Source of the DNA: Arthrobacter stackebrandtii
GTDB lineage: Bacteria; Actinomycetota; Actinomycetes; Actinomycetales; Micrococcaceae
Reading direction: 5' to 3'
Assembly (NCBI RefSeq): GCF_017876675.1
Contig: NZ_JAGIOI010000001.1
Span: forward strand, 2,728,001 to 2,792,000
Length of the DNA: 64,000 nt
The notes below the pieces were generated by a model that was not told the origin of the DNA, did not search any database, and worked only from the letters and a program-made list of their open reading frames with translations. The stretch's first letter is position 1. Every line of letters begins with the position of its first letter. This document shows, piece by piece, positions 24,335 through 33,148 of this stretch. The translations under genes were made by a program, and so were the position numbers.

Positions 24335-24694
24335 ATGGCCATTGCCCGGAATCCCACTTTTGTCATTGACTGCCCCGACGCTGCACTGTTGGCGGACTTC
24401 TACGGTTCGCTCCTGGGCTGGTACGCCACGGTTGAGGACGGCTGGGTCGACCTCCGGCCCGATGGCGGCAGCAACTGCATCTCCTTCCAGCAGGTTGAGA
24501 ATTACTCGCCGCCCGTGTGGCCGGGGCAGGAGCACCCGCAACAAATGCACCTTGACGTCGTGGTCGAAGACCTCGACGCCGGGGAGGCCGGCGTGCTCGG
24601 GATGGGTGCCGTGAAGGCTGAACACCAGCCCGGCACCACCTTCCGTGTTTTTCTCGACCCGGCCGGGCACCCGTTCTGCCTCTGCAAGTCCTAG
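24335..24694 (+). CDS. VOC-family (glyoxalase/bleomycin-resistance fold) protein
   Basis: A 119-residue single-module VOC protein. NPTFVIDCPDAALLADFYGS is the opening strand-helix, WVDLRPDGGSNCISFQ the second strand pair, MHLDVVVEDLDAGE the metal-binding His region, and FRVFLDPAGHPFCLC the closing strand with the usual D-P-x-G-H-P-F-C-L. Such proteins bind metals and carry out varied reactions; none can be assigned. ATG 24335 is used; a TTG at 24329 has the better spaced GGAG and may be the real start. It is 9 bases behind the luciferase-like gene and overlaps the convergent HAD gene by 4 bases. Confidence 0.82.
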   Translation: MAIARNPTFVIDCPDAALLADFYGSLLGWYATVEDGWVDLRPDGGSNCISFQQVENYSPPVWPGQEHPQQMHLDVVVEDLDAGEAGVLGMGAVKAEHQPGTTFRVFLDPAGHPFCLCKS

Positions 24695-25392
24695 CGCAGG
24701 GCCAGCTCCAGGCAGGCAATGCTGATTTCCGGCACAAGAATGCCTGCATGCTGCCGCAGGATCTCCGTTGGGTGGGTCCCTTCCACACAAATGGCGGTCA
24801 TGCCGGCCGCGGCAACGGCGCCCAGCCCGGGGAGCGAGTCCTCGAACGCCACGACACGCGACGGGTCCGCGAGCCCCAGGGCCGCTGCCGCACGCAGGAA
24901 ACCCTCGGGGTGGGGCTTGCCCCGGTCCACGTCCTCGTCGGTCACCACGACGCCGAACAGCTCCAGCAATCCGGCGCGCTCCAGCGCCGGCAGGACCTGA
25001 AGCCGGCTGGCCCCGGTCACCACGCCCAACTTCAATCCGGCCGCGTGCAGGGCGTGCACCAATTCGCGGGTGGTCGGGCGGATGGTGCTTTCCGCGGCGA
25101 CCCGGGACTGGTATTCAGCATCGATCAGGGGCAGGAGGCGGTCGATCTCGGCAGCCCGTGCAGCCGCGGGCGCCACCGCGAGGGCCATGATGTCCTCAAG
25201 GATTTCGGTGTCGCTGCGCCCGGCAAGGTCTTCCTGGTACTGCCGTGCCGTCATTGTGAACCCGAACTCCGTGGCGGCCAGTTGGATGAACAAGTCGCGG
25301 AGGATGCCCTCGTCGTCGGACAGGGTGCCGTTGAAATCAAACAGCACGCCCTCGGCCTGGAGGAGGGTCATCGGCCGGGCAGCGGTGATCAT
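24691..25392 (-). CDS. HAD-superfamily hydrolase with DFNGT motif
   Basis: A 233-residue haloacid dehalogenase-like phosphatase, subfamily IA. Motif I reads LFDFNGTLSDDEG, with the nucleophile Asp but Asn where the general acid/base Asp normally stands. Motif II is GVVTGASR, the conserved Lys follows in DRGKPHPEGF, and motif IV is VAFEDSLPGLGAVAAAG. The helical cap lies between motifs I and II as in beta-phosphoglucomutase. Substrate unknown. I chose ATG 25392; TTG 25419 and ATG 25371 are alternatives. The Asn change may lower phosphatase activity or mark a DFNGT subgroup. Confidence 0.84.
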   Translation of the reverse strand: MITAARPMTLLQAEGVLFDFNGTLSDDEGILRDLFIQLAATEFGFTMTARQYQEDLAGRSDTEILEDIMALAVAPAAARAAEIDRLLPLIDAEYQSRVAAESTIRPTTRELVHALHAAGLKLGVVTGASRLQVLPALERAGLLELFGVVVTDEDVDRGKPHPEGFLRAAAALGLADPSRVVAFEDSLPGLGAVAAAGMTAICVEGTHPTEILRQHAGILVPEISIACLELALR

Positions 25393-25479
25393 CGTGGAAG
25401 TCCGTTCAGTTGAAGCCAAGGGCCGGCAGGAACCGGCGGGGATCTTGCAGAAGTCTAGGGTTCCCGCATGAACGCCCGG

Positions 25480-26448
25480 CTACATTTTGGCAGCTGCGCG
25501 GGGGCTGCCCGGTGAATGCTGGGCCCGGCTGCGCCACCATTCAACGGTCTCCCGGGCGGCAGCTTCCAAGGGGGTGGGTGCCAGCCCAAGCAATTGCTCG
25601 CTCGCGGCCGATTCCATGATGAACGGGGCCCGGAATTGGTAGGCCATCTCGGCCAGTTCGCGCATGTCGGCAGAGAATATCCCGGCCGCCTGCAGGGTCC
25701 AGCCGGGAATGGCTCCCACCCTTGGCGCAGGAACGCCCGCAGCCTGCGCGAATGCCGCCACCATCTCCCGCTGTGCAAGCGCCGGATTGGTGGGTGCGTG
25801 GAGCACGGAATTCCACAGCTGCGGCCGTTCGGCGGCGCGGATCATCGCCGCGGCAAGGTCGGGCACGTACGTGAATGAGTGAGGCAGGTCCGCGCTGCCC
25901 AGCACCTGCACCCGCTTGCCGTCGAGGACCAGCGGCACCATGCGGTCGCCCGCGTGGGCGGTGAGCACCCGCGGACCGAAGAAATCCGACGCCACCACGC
26001 TCACCGTCGGCGTGTCCGACGCCGCCCGTCCCGCCAGCAGCTCCGTGCGCACGCCGCGCTTTCCGCCGGCGGCCTGCCTTGGGCTGTTCTCCGCCATGAC
26101 CCTATCCGGGCTGCTGTAGGAGTAGAGGCTCTCCGGAAAAATGACGACGGCGCCCGCCTCACCCGCCGCCGTGAGCACGGCCCGCTCGGAGCCGGGAAGC
26201 TCCCGGCGCCACACATCAGCACTGTACCGAGAACCGTGGATGCAGTGGAATACCGCATCTGCCCCGGCCAATGCGGGGGCCAGTTGTGTTGGATTTCCGG
26301 CGTCGACGCGGAGCCTTTCGACCAGCGGGTGCTCCGGTCCGGAACCGGAGCGGGTCAGGACCCGCACATGGTGGCCTGCCTCGGCCAGCTGGCTAGCAAC
26401 GGTCCAGCCGACCGGGCCTGCGCCGGTGACGATCTTGATGGCGTTCAT
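25480..26448 (-). CDS. NAD(P)-binding epimerase/dehydratase-like protein (SDR, extended)
   Basis: A 322-residue Rossmann protein. IKIVTGAGPVGWTVASQL is the nucleotide loop, GADAVFHCIHGSRYS the usual fourth-strand region and VVASDFFGPRV the late substrate segment. The classical Tyr-x-x-x-Lys is not obvious: the Tyr region reads ESLYSYSSPDRV. This resembles atypical extended SDRs such as NmrA- or TIGR01777-like reductases. ATG 26448 fixes the start. It diverges from a TetR regulator across a 136-base region with two matching operators, so it is almost surely that regulator's target. Confidence 0.8.
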   Translation of the reverse strand: MNAIKIVTGAGPVGWTVASQLAEAGHHVRVLTRSGSGPEHPLVERLRVDAGNPTQLAPALAGADAVFHCIHGSRYSADVWRRELPGSERAVLTAAGEAGAVVIFPESLYSYSSPDRVMAENSPRQAAGGKRGVRTELLAGRAASDTPTVSVVASDFFGPRVLTAHAGDRMVPLVLDGKRVQVLGSADLPHSFTYVPDLAAAMIRAAERPQLWNSVLHAPTNPALAQREMVAAFAQAAGVPAPRVGAIPGWTLQAAGIFSADMRELAEMAYQFRAPFIMESAASEQLLGLAPTPLEAAARETVEWWRSRAQHSPGSPRAAAKM

Positions 26449-26476
26449 GATGTGCTCATTTCGCTGGGAATTGTCG

Positions 26477-26501
26477 AATGTGAGAGCGGTGCTCTCGCAT
26501 T
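26477..26501. promoter_or_regulatory. TetR operator 1 (palindrome)
   Basis: A 25-base palindrome with 11-base arms matching at 10 positions (AATGTGAGAGC and GCTCTCGCATT) centred at 26489. It lies 29 bases upstream of the epimerase start, in the expected promoter region. Confidence 0.65.
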
Positions 26502-26529
26502 AACTATGCGACGCCCGGCCGGACAAGTC

Positions 26530-26546
26530 AAGAGCAGTGCTCACTT
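26530..26546. promoter_or_regulatory. TetR operator 2 (second copy)
   Basis: The core AGAGCAGTGCTC repeats the core of operator 1 (AGAGCGGTGCTC) with one change and is centred at 26537, 48 bases from the first centre. It lies 39 bases before the TetR start at 26585, so the pair could control both divergent promoters. Confidence 0.6.
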
Positions 26547-26584
26547 AAGTTGACGGTGATCTTGAATTGCCCAAAACTGGGTCC

Positions 26585-27313
26585 ATGACTCAAACACCGC
26601 GGGAACGCGCACGGGCACAGACCATGGACGACATTCTGGACATCGGCCGCACCCACCTGGCGGTCCACGGGGCTGCCGGCCTCTCACTGAGGGCCGTGGC
26701 GCGCGACCTCGGGGTGGTGTCCTCCGCCGTCTACCGCTACGTCAAAAACCGCGACGAGCTGCTGACGCTGCTGGTGGTTGACGGCTACACCGCCTTGGGC
26801 GACGCCGTGGACGGGGCCCTGTCAGGTGTTGCTGCTGATGATTTCCCGGCCCAGTTCCGCATGTTGGGCCGCGCTGTTCGGGAATGGGCGCTGGCAGAGC
26901 CCGCCCACTACGGCCTGCTGTTTGGTTCGCCGGTCCCGGGCTACGAAGCGCCGGCTGAGCAGACCACGGGACCCGGAACACGGGTGGTGGTGCGGCTGGT
27001 GCAGATCCTGGACCAGGCTCATGGTGCGGCAGTGGCCAGCGGCGCTCAGTCCGGGGTGGGGCAGTCCGCCGGGGAGTCTCCGCCCGGTGGGGGCGTTTCA
27101 GCTGTGCTGGCGGACAGCTTTGCGGCCATCCGGGCCGAGATGGGGATCTCGCTTCCTGACGGCTTGCTGGCCCGCGGAGTCATGGTGTGGGCGGCCTTGT
27201 TCGGAATGGTCAGCTTTGAGGTATTTGGCCAGTACGGCCCAGGGACGTTCGGCGATCCTGCCTCACTTTTTGAGCTCCAGCTTGAGGCGCTGGGGGAGAC
27301 CGTGGGGCTGTAA
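26585..27313 (+). CDS. TetR-family transcriptional regulator
   Basis: A 242-residue repressor. The N-terminal helix-turn-helix reads TMDDILDIGRTHLAVHGAAG, then LSLRAVARDLGVVSSAVYRYVKNRDELL. The C-terminal domain includes WALAEPAHYGLLFGSPVPGYEAP, the WHG-type ligand domain of actinobacterial TetR proteins. A Gly/Ser-rich insert near residues 150-180 is low complexity. I prefer ATG 26585 over TTG 26567. The divergent epimerase gene and two shared operators make local autoregulation likely. The inducing ligand is unknown. Confidence 0.87.
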   Translation: MTQTPRERARAQTMDDILDIGRTHLAVHGAAGLSLRAVARDLGVVSSAVYRYVKNRDELLTLLVVDGYTALGDAVDGALSGVAADDFPAQFRMLGRAVREWALAEPAHYGLLFGSPVPGYEAPAEQTTGPGTRVVVRLVQILDQAHGAAVASGAQSGVGQSAGESPPGGGVSAVLADSFAAIRAEMGISLPDGLLARGVMVWAALFGMVSFEVFGQYGPGTFGDPASLFELQLEALGETVGL

Positions 27314-27398
27314 ACAGCTCAAGCGCCGGCCGGCACGTTCCAGGCACCAGCCATGCGCACCATTCCAGTCCGCCGCTGCGCATGGCCGCGGAGGCCCT

Positions 27399-27479
27399 TG
27401 GACATGCGCTGGCGAAGCACCCAACTTTGCGCCACCACGGTTGCTGCGCCATGTCAGCGGCGTCGCCGGCGCATGTCCA
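27399..27479. repeat. Large stem-loop in convergent gap
   Basis: Two 16-base arms (27399-27414 and 27464-27479) match at 15 positions when one is reverse-complemented, with a 49-base loop between. It fills the gap between the TetR gene and the convergent aminotransferase. It may act as a two-way terminator, though there is no T run. Confidence 0.5.
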
Positions 27480-27490
27480 TCGTCCAGGTC

Positions 27491-28588
27491 TCAGGCCTTG
27501 GCGATGGCTTCCTTGAGCGCGCCGAGCACCAGCACAACGGAGGCCGGGTTGGCGTTGGGACCCATCATTCCGATCCGCCACACCGTGGAGGCAAACTCGC
27601 CGGCACCGGAACCAATCTCCAAACTGAAGCGCTCCAGAAGGTAGGCGCGGACGGCTGCCGAGTCCACGCCGTCGGGCACCTTGACGGTGGTCAGGCTGGG
27701 CAGGCGCGAGCCTTCCTCGGCAAACAGTTCCAGGCCCATGTCCTGCAGGCCTTCCTGCAGTGCCAGGCCGGCCGCCGCGTGGCGGGCCTGGACGGCGTCG
27801 AGCCCTTCACCAAGGACCCGGTCAAGCCCGGCGGCGAGGCTGGCCACCATGGCCACCGGCGCCGTGTGGTGGTAGGTGCGCTTGCTGCCGCCGGCCGCTC
27901 CGACATACCCGCCCAGCAGCCCGAGGTCGAGGTACCAGGACTGCGGGTCCTGGATGCGGCGCTCGAAAGCGGCGTCGGAAATGGTGAAGGGGGCAAGTCC
28001 CGGCGCCACGCCCAGGCACTTTTGCGTCCCGGCGTAGCCAATGTCGATGCCCCAGTCGTCGGCGAGCAGTTCCAGGCCGCCGATGGAGGTGACGGCGTCG
28101 ACCAGCAGCAGGGCGTCGCCCTTGAGCCGGCCGAGCGCGGCGATGTCGGAGAGCACACCGGTGGAGGTCTCGGCGTGCACTGCCGCGATGACCTTGGGGT
28201 TGGGATGGGCGGAGGCCACCCGCTCGGGGTCAATCGGCCGGCCCCACTCGTGGTCCACACGCACCACCTCGGCGCCGGCGCGGCGGGCCACCTCGCACAT
28301 GCGCACGCCGAAGAGTCCGTTCACAGCCACCACGGCCACGTCGCCGGGGCCCACCGAGTTCACGAAGGCGGCTTCCATGCCCGCGGATCCGGTGCCGCTC
28401 AACGGCAGCGTCCGCGCGTTGGCCGTTCCCCACAATTGGCGCAGACCCTCGCAGGCGCTGTCCATCATCTCGATGAACAGGGGGTCGAGGTGGCCCAAGA
28501 TGGGATGCCCGAGGGCTGCGACCGCCTCCGGGTAGCAATTGCTGGGGCCGGGGCCGAACAGGTGCCGGAAGGTCAGTGGGGTGCTCAT
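27491..28588 (-). CDS. Alanine-glyoxylate / serine-pyruvate-type aminotransferase
   Basis: PLP-dependent class V aminotransferase of 365 residues. FGPGPSNCYPEA opens the protein in the family manner, SGTGSAGMEAAF binds the cofactor phosphate, VDAVTSIGG carries the Asp that contacts the pyridine nitrogen, and TQKCLGVAPG contains the Schiff-base Lys. It probably moves amino groups between alanine or serine and glyoxylate or pyruvate; the true pair of substrates is not certain, since purine-catabolic ureidoglycine aminotransferases share this signature. ATG 28588 is the start. It lies 87 bases upstream of the thiE stop on the same strand side; no operon partner is evident. Confidence 0.87.
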   Translation of the reverse strand: MSTPLTFRHLFGPGPSNCYPEAVAALGHPILGHLDPLFIEMMDSACEGLRQLWGTANARTLPLSGTGSAGMEAAFVNSVGPGDVAVVAVNGLFGVRMCEVARRAGAEVVRVDHEWGRPIDPERVASAHPNPKVIAAVHAETSTGVLSDIAALGRLKGDALLLVDAVTSIGGLELLADDWGIDIGYAGTQKCLGVAPGLAPFTISDAAFERRIQDPQSWYLDLGLLGGYVGAAGGSKRTYHHTAPVAMVASLAAGLDRVLGEGLDAVQARHAAAGLALQEGLQDMGLELFAEEGSRLPSLTTVKVPDGVDSAAVRAYLLERFSLEIGSGAGEFASTVWRIGMMGPNANPASVVLVLGALKEAIAKA

Positions 28589-28675
28589 GATGCTCCTTCG
28601 TGCCGGGGTTGCTGTAATCCCAGCATAGGCGGGCCCTCCGGCGGGCCGAGGCAGGGCATGGGACGCGGCGGGCCG

Positions 28676-29365
28676 CTATCCGAGGGCAGGCAGGCGGGAA
28701 AGCAGCGACTGGGCGGCCGCCGTCGGGTCGTCGGCGTGGGTAATGGCGCGAACCACAACAATCCGGGAGGCGCCGGCGGCGACCACCTGGTCCACAGTGG
28801 AGAGGTCCACCCCGCCAATGGCAAACCACGGCTTGGCGGTGGCCAGCGATGCGGCATGCTCCACCAGGGAGAGCCCGACGGCGGCCCGGCCCGGCTTGGT
28901 GGGGGTGGCCCACAACGGGCCCACACAGAAGTAGTCGGCCCCGGAAGCTGCGGCGGCGGTCGCCTGCGCGGGGTCGTGGCAGGACAGGCCCATCGAAACG
29001 TCGGGCCCGATCAGCGAACGGGCGGCCGGCAGCGGCAGGTCCTTCTGGCCCACATGGAACACCGGCGCCCCGCTGAGCCGGGCGATGTCGGCGCGGTCGT
29101 TGACGGCCCACAGCTTGCCGAACTCCGCCGCAACCGAACGCAAAACCTCAAGCTTTTCCAGCTCTTCGGCAGCCTCGATGTTCTTGTCGCGCAGTTGGAT
29201 GATGTCCACCCCGCCGGCGTAGGCGGCCCGCAGGAAATCGGCGAAATCGCCTTGTTCGGCGCGGGAATCCGTGCACAGGTAGAGGCGGGCGGCAGCAAGG
29301 CCGGGGGCCGGGGCGGCGGCAGCGGAGGCGGGCGTGGCGTCATGAATGGCAGAAGTCTGGGGCAT
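28676..29365 (-). CDS. thiE: Thiamine-phosphate synthase
   Basis: Joins the pyrimidine and thiazole halves to make thiamine monophosphate. The 229-residue TIM barrel shows [15 protein letters not shown] (pyrimidine-pyrophosphate binding), [43 protein letters not shown], and [17 protein letters not shown] for the phosphate grip, then WFAIGGVD. An Ala/Pro-rich leader of about 25 residues precedes the barrel. ATG 29365 is the start. It diverges from the riboswitch-led thiO operon with only about 22 bases between its start and the riboswitch, so the two promoters must overlap. Confidence 0.94.
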   Translation of the reverse strand: MPQTSAIHDATPASAAAAPAPGLAAARLYLCTDSRAEQGDFADFLRAAYAGGVDIIQLRDKNIEAAEELEKLEVLRSVAAEFGKLWAVNDRADIARLSGAPVFHVGQKDLPLPAARSLIGPDVSMGLSCHDPAQATAAAASGADYFCVGPLWATPTKPGRAAVGLSLVEHAASLATAKPWFAIGGVDLSTVDQVVAAGASRIVVVRAITHADDPTAAAQSLLSRLPALG

Positions 29366-29387
29366 GTCTCATAGACTAGTGCAGTAC

Positions 29388-29487
29388 CGCGGGAGCCAGT
29401 GAAGCTGGCTGAGAGGGCGCCGACTGCGCCGACCGACAGCGCCTCCAGGGCGTGGAACCTGATCCGGATCATGCCGGCGTAGGGAAG
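29388..29487 (+). ncRNA. TPP riboswitch (THI element)
   Basis: The leader of thiO contains GGGAGCC, GGCTGAGAGGG and the highly conserved CCTGATCCGG-ATCATGCCGG-CGTAGGGA region of the thiamine pyrophosphate aptamer. Its 3' end (AGGGAAGGAG) is also the ribosome binding site of thiO, 8 bases before the GTG, so ligand binding probably hides the site and lowers translation. Thiamine plenty would turn the operon off. Confidence 0.95.
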
Positions 29488-29496
29488 GAGAACATT

Positions 29497-30792
29497 GTGG
29501 CACCCGCCATCCATGGGGCATCGGCCCCTGAAACCCAGGCACCGGGGGACAATCCCGGCGGCCTCACCCTGCCCGACGTCGCCGTCATCGGCGGCGGCAT
29601 CGTGGGGCTCGGCATCGCCTGGGAAGCCCAGTGTGCGGGCCGGTCGGTGGTGGTGATCGACCCCGCGCCCGCCACCGGCGCCACGTTCGCCGCGGCTGGC
29701 ATGCTGGCCCCCGTCAGCGAACTCCACTACCAGGAGGAAGAGCTCCTGGAGCTGACGCTCGCCTCCAATGCGCGCTGGCCCGGCTTTGCCGCATCCCTTG
29801 AGGGCCCGGGCGTTCCCGGCACCGGATTCCGTACGACGCCGACCCTTGTGCTGGGTGCCGACGCTGCGGACCGCGGTGCCCTGGCCGACCTGCGGGAGGT
29901 GCAGGCGCAGAACGGCCTGGACGTTGAGCAGCTGACCATCCGGGCGGCCCGGTCCGCCGAGCCGATGGTGGGTCCGCACATCTCCTGCGCCTACAGGATC
30001 GCCGCCGACCACCAGGTGGACCCCCGCGGTGCGGCCGCCGGGCTCCGGCACCGGCTGGCAGAGGTTGCCGCCGCGCGCGGCGATGCCGATCCGTTCATCG
30101 CCCAGCCAGCCGCCGGCCTGTTGTGGGACCGCCAGGAAACAAGCGGCGGGGGAGCCGGAAGGCAGAGCCGGGTGGCCGGCGTCGTGCTTGAAAATGGCAC
30201 CGAAATCCGCGCCCGGGAGGTGGTGGTGGCCAACGGGCTGGCCGCCCCGCAGCTCAACAACCTGCCGGCGGGGCTCGAGCTGCCGCTGCGCCCAGTCCAC
30301 GGCGACGTCCTGCGCCTGCGCGTCCCCGAACAGCTGCGTCCGCTGGTGACGGCGACCATTCGCGGGCTCGTCCGCGGGCTGCCGGTGTACATCGTGCCGC
30401 GCGAGGACGGCACCGTGGTCATCGGCGCGACCAGCCGCGAGGACCACAACCCCGGAGTCAGCGCCGGGGGAGTGCACCAACTTTTGCGCGATGCCCAGGT
30501 GCTGCTGCCCGCGGTGGCCGAGCTGGAACTGCTCGAATGCACCGCCCGCGCCAGGCCCGGCACCCCGGACAACGCGCCGCTGCTGGGGCGCGTGGCGGAC
30601 GCAGGCGGCAGGGACATTCCGGGGCTCATCATCGCCACCGGATTCTTCCGCCACGGGGTGCTGCTGACCCCGATCGCCGCGCACATCGTCCGCCAGCTGC
30701 TCGGCGGAATCGCCGACCTGGCCTGGTTGCGCTTCCGCCCCGACCGCTTCTCGCCCACCATCCGCCCGGCGCACGCCGCCCCCACCGTGTAG
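29497..30792 (+). CDS. thiO: Glycine oxidase
   Basis: FAD-dependent oxidase that converts glycine to the imine needed for thiazole synthesis. The 431-residue protein has the dinucleotide fold VAVIGGGIVGLGIAWEA, a GATFAAAGMLAPVSE block, a substrate domain with VRGLPVYIVPREDGTVVIGA, and the FAD-contacting end PGLIIATGFFRHGVLLTP. GTG 29497 is fixed by AAGGAG 8 bases upstream, at the end of the TPP riboswitch. It is followed after 8 bases by thiS. Using ThiO rather than ThiH is normal for aerobic actinobacteria. Confidence 0.93.
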   Translation: MAPAIHGASAPETQAPGDNPGGLTLPDVAVIGGGIVGLGIAWEAQCAGRSVVVIDPAPATGATFAAAGMLAPVSELHYQEEELLELTLASNARWPGFAASLEGPGVPGTGFRTTPTLVLGADAADRGALADLREVQAQNGLDVEQLTIRAARSAEPMVGPHISCAYRIAADHQVDPRGAAAGLRHRLAEVAAARGDADPFIAQPAAGLLWDRQETSGGGAGRQSRVAGVVLENGTEIRAREVVVANGLAAPQLNNLPAGLELPLRPVHGDVLRLRVPEQLRPLVTATIRGLVRGLPVYIVPREDGTVVIGATSREDHNPGVSAGGVHQLLRDAQVLLPAVAELELLECTARARPGTPDNAPLLGRVADAGGRDIPGLIIATGFFRHGVLLTPIAAHIVRQLLGGIADLAWLRFRPDRFSPTIRPAHAAPTV

Positions 30793-30800
30793 GAGACACC

Positions 30801-31040
30801 ATGCACACCATTTCGCTCAACGGCACCACCGAATCCCTTCCGGCCGGCACCACCGTGGCCGACCTTGTCACCGCCACCACGGGCAGGGCGCTTTTGCCCA
30901 CAGGCCAGGCGGCCGACGGCGGACGGCTGGGTGTCGCCGTCGCCCGCAACGCCGCCGTGGTGCCGCGCAGCCAGTGGTCGGCCACCGCTGTGGAGGACCG
31001 GGACGAACTGGAAATCGTCACGGCCGTGCAGGGCGGCTGA
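30801..31040 (+). CDS. thiS: Thiamine biosynthesis sulfur carrier
   Basis: A 79-residue ubiquitin-fold sulfur carrier that ends in Gly-Gly, the residues activated as an adenylate and then loaded with sulfur. ISLNGTTESLPAGTTVADLV is the first strand pair, GVAVARNAAVVPRSQW the core, and DELEIVTAVQGG the tail. It includes a small Ala/Gly insertion (ALLPTGQAADGG) longer than in E. coli ThiS. The start at ATG 30801 follows GGAGACACC. No thiF is in this operon; moeZ (34178) is the nearest ThiF-like activating enzyme. Confidence 0.92.
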   Translation: MHTISLNGTTESLPAGTTVADLVTATTGRALLPTGQAADGGRLGVAVARNAAVVPRSQWSATAVEDRDELEIVTAVQGG

Positions 31041-31898
<858 letters not shown>

Positions 31899-31958
31899 GG
31901 ACTGCCCGCCGCACGGTCGCTGGCAGCCTCGTGATCGGCAATCGCAAAGGAGCGTGCC

Positions 31959-32615
31959 ATGGGTGCGCAGGACACATTGACCCGGCCTGAAATCGACGCG
32001 GCCCTGGTGGAACTGCCCGGCTGGAGGCTGCGCCTGGGCGGGCTGTCGGCGGCACTGAAATGTCCGACGTCGGCCACCGCCTTGGACTTGTTCGCCACCA
32101 TCGGGGCGCTAGCCCAGGCGGCGAACCACCACCCGGATGTCGACTGGCGCTATGACACCTTGTTCGTGGTGCTGTCCTCGCATGATGCAGGCAACAAGGT
32201 GACCGCGCGGGACGTGGCGCTGGCACGGGCCATTTCCTCGGCCGCCGCCGAAGCCGGGGCAGTGGCCCGGCCGGAGCTGCTGCGTGCCGTTGAAATTGCC
32301 ATGGACACCGCTGACTTCACGGCCGTGGCACCGGTCTGGGCCGCCGCGCTGGGGTTAAAGGCAGGGGAACCGGATGAGCTGCGGGATCCCGCCGGGAGGC
32401 TGCCCACCATGTGGTTTCAGCAGACGGAGACGCCCAACGCCAACCGCTTCCACTTTGACATCCACGTTCCCGCCAGCGAGGCGCAACGTGTCCTGGCCGA
32501 GGTGGAGGCCGCGGGGGCCACGCTGGACCGCTCCAGCGCACCGCAGTTCGTGATCGCCACGGACGTGCAGGGAAACCGGCTGTGCATCTGCACCGAAGAG
32601 GGCCGGGACGCCTGA
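31959..32615 (+). CDS. Pterin-4a-carbinolamine dehydratase-like domain fused to a VOC domain
   Basis: A 218-residue two-domain protein. Residues 1-95 form a PCD/DCoH-like domain with the catalytic histidine motif AANHHPDVDWRYDTLFVVL, ending in VTARDVALARAISSAA. Residues 105-215 form a VOC/glyoxalase module (VEIAMDTADFTAVAPVWAAA, FDIHVPASEAQRVLAEVEA, and GNRLCICTEEG as the last strand). The fusion recurs in actinobacteria; its role is unclear, since these bacteria often lack aromatic hydroxylases that need PCD, so recycling of another pterin is possible. It follows thiG by 60 bases with its own AAGGAG. Confidence 0.82.
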   Translation: MGAQDTLTRPEIDAALVELPGWRLRLGGLSAALKCPTSATALDLFATIGALAQAANHHPDVDWRYDTLFVVLSSHDAGNKVTARDVALARAISSAAAEAGAVARPELLRAVEIAMDTADFTAVAPVWAAALGLKAGEPDELRDPAGRLPTMWFQQTETPNANRFHFDIHVPASEAQRVLAEVEAAGATLDRSSAPQFVIATDVQGNRLCICTEEGRDA

Positions 32616-32689
32616 GGGCTGCGGCGCCTGCGTCCCAGGCTCCTGCTGCGTGCAGGGATGCCGCCGAACCGGCAGCCGGTTAAACGCCG

Positions 32690-32719
32690 GTGCGCAGGCC
32701 CCCGGAGGGTCCTGCGCAC
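32690..32719. terminator. Hairpin in a convergent gap
   Basis: GTGCGCAGG and CCTGCGCAC (9 bases each, perfect) enclose an inner CCC/GGG stem. The hairpin occupies the gap between the PCD-VOC gene and the small membrane protein gene. No T run follows. Confidence 0.5.
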
Positions 32720-32776
32720 TGGCGGGGCAAAGCATTGGCGGGCCGGATGCGGTGGCGGCGGCCCGCCGTCGTGCCC

Positions 32777-33082
32777 CTAGTGGATCTGGAGAATCTGGGT
32801 GGTGCGGTCAATTTGCCGGTTGTGGCGGGTGCGGCCCACAAAACCGGCCGTGGCCCAGGCTGCTGCGCCGCCAACCGCCATGGACAGGATCCACGGGATC
32901 CACGCGGTGGCGGAGCTGCCGTCCAGCCCTGCCGCCATGGTGATGATCCAGACAAGCAGGGCGGCCACCACGGCCGCACCGGCCGGCAGCACCGCGCCGA
33001 AGGTGTAGCGGTACTTGTCAACGGCCCAGGCGATGGCGCCCAAAGCGCCGGCGGTCAGGGCAATAATGACCAATGCAACCAT
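32777..33082 (-). CDS. Small hypothetical membrane protein
   Basis: A 101-residue protein with three transmembrane helices (about residues 1-20, 30-50 and 62-82) and a short basic C-terminal tail. I recognise no family. It resembles the small, poorly conserved three-helix proteins that occur between core genes in actinobacteria. ATG 33082 begins directly at helix 1. It may follow the DUF3107 gene on one transcript (66-base gap), but no functional link is visible. Confidence 0.6.
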   Translation of the reverse strand: MVALVIIALTAGALGAIAWAVDKYRYTFGAVLPAGAAVVAALLVWIITMAAGLDGSSATAWIPWILSMAVGGAAAWATAGFVGRTRHNRQIDRTTQILQIH

Positions 33083-33148
33083 GAAGATGTTCCGTCCCTT
33101 GCGTAAATCGTGTCGCGTGAATCCTGGAAATGCCGCGGGCGGGCTGGC

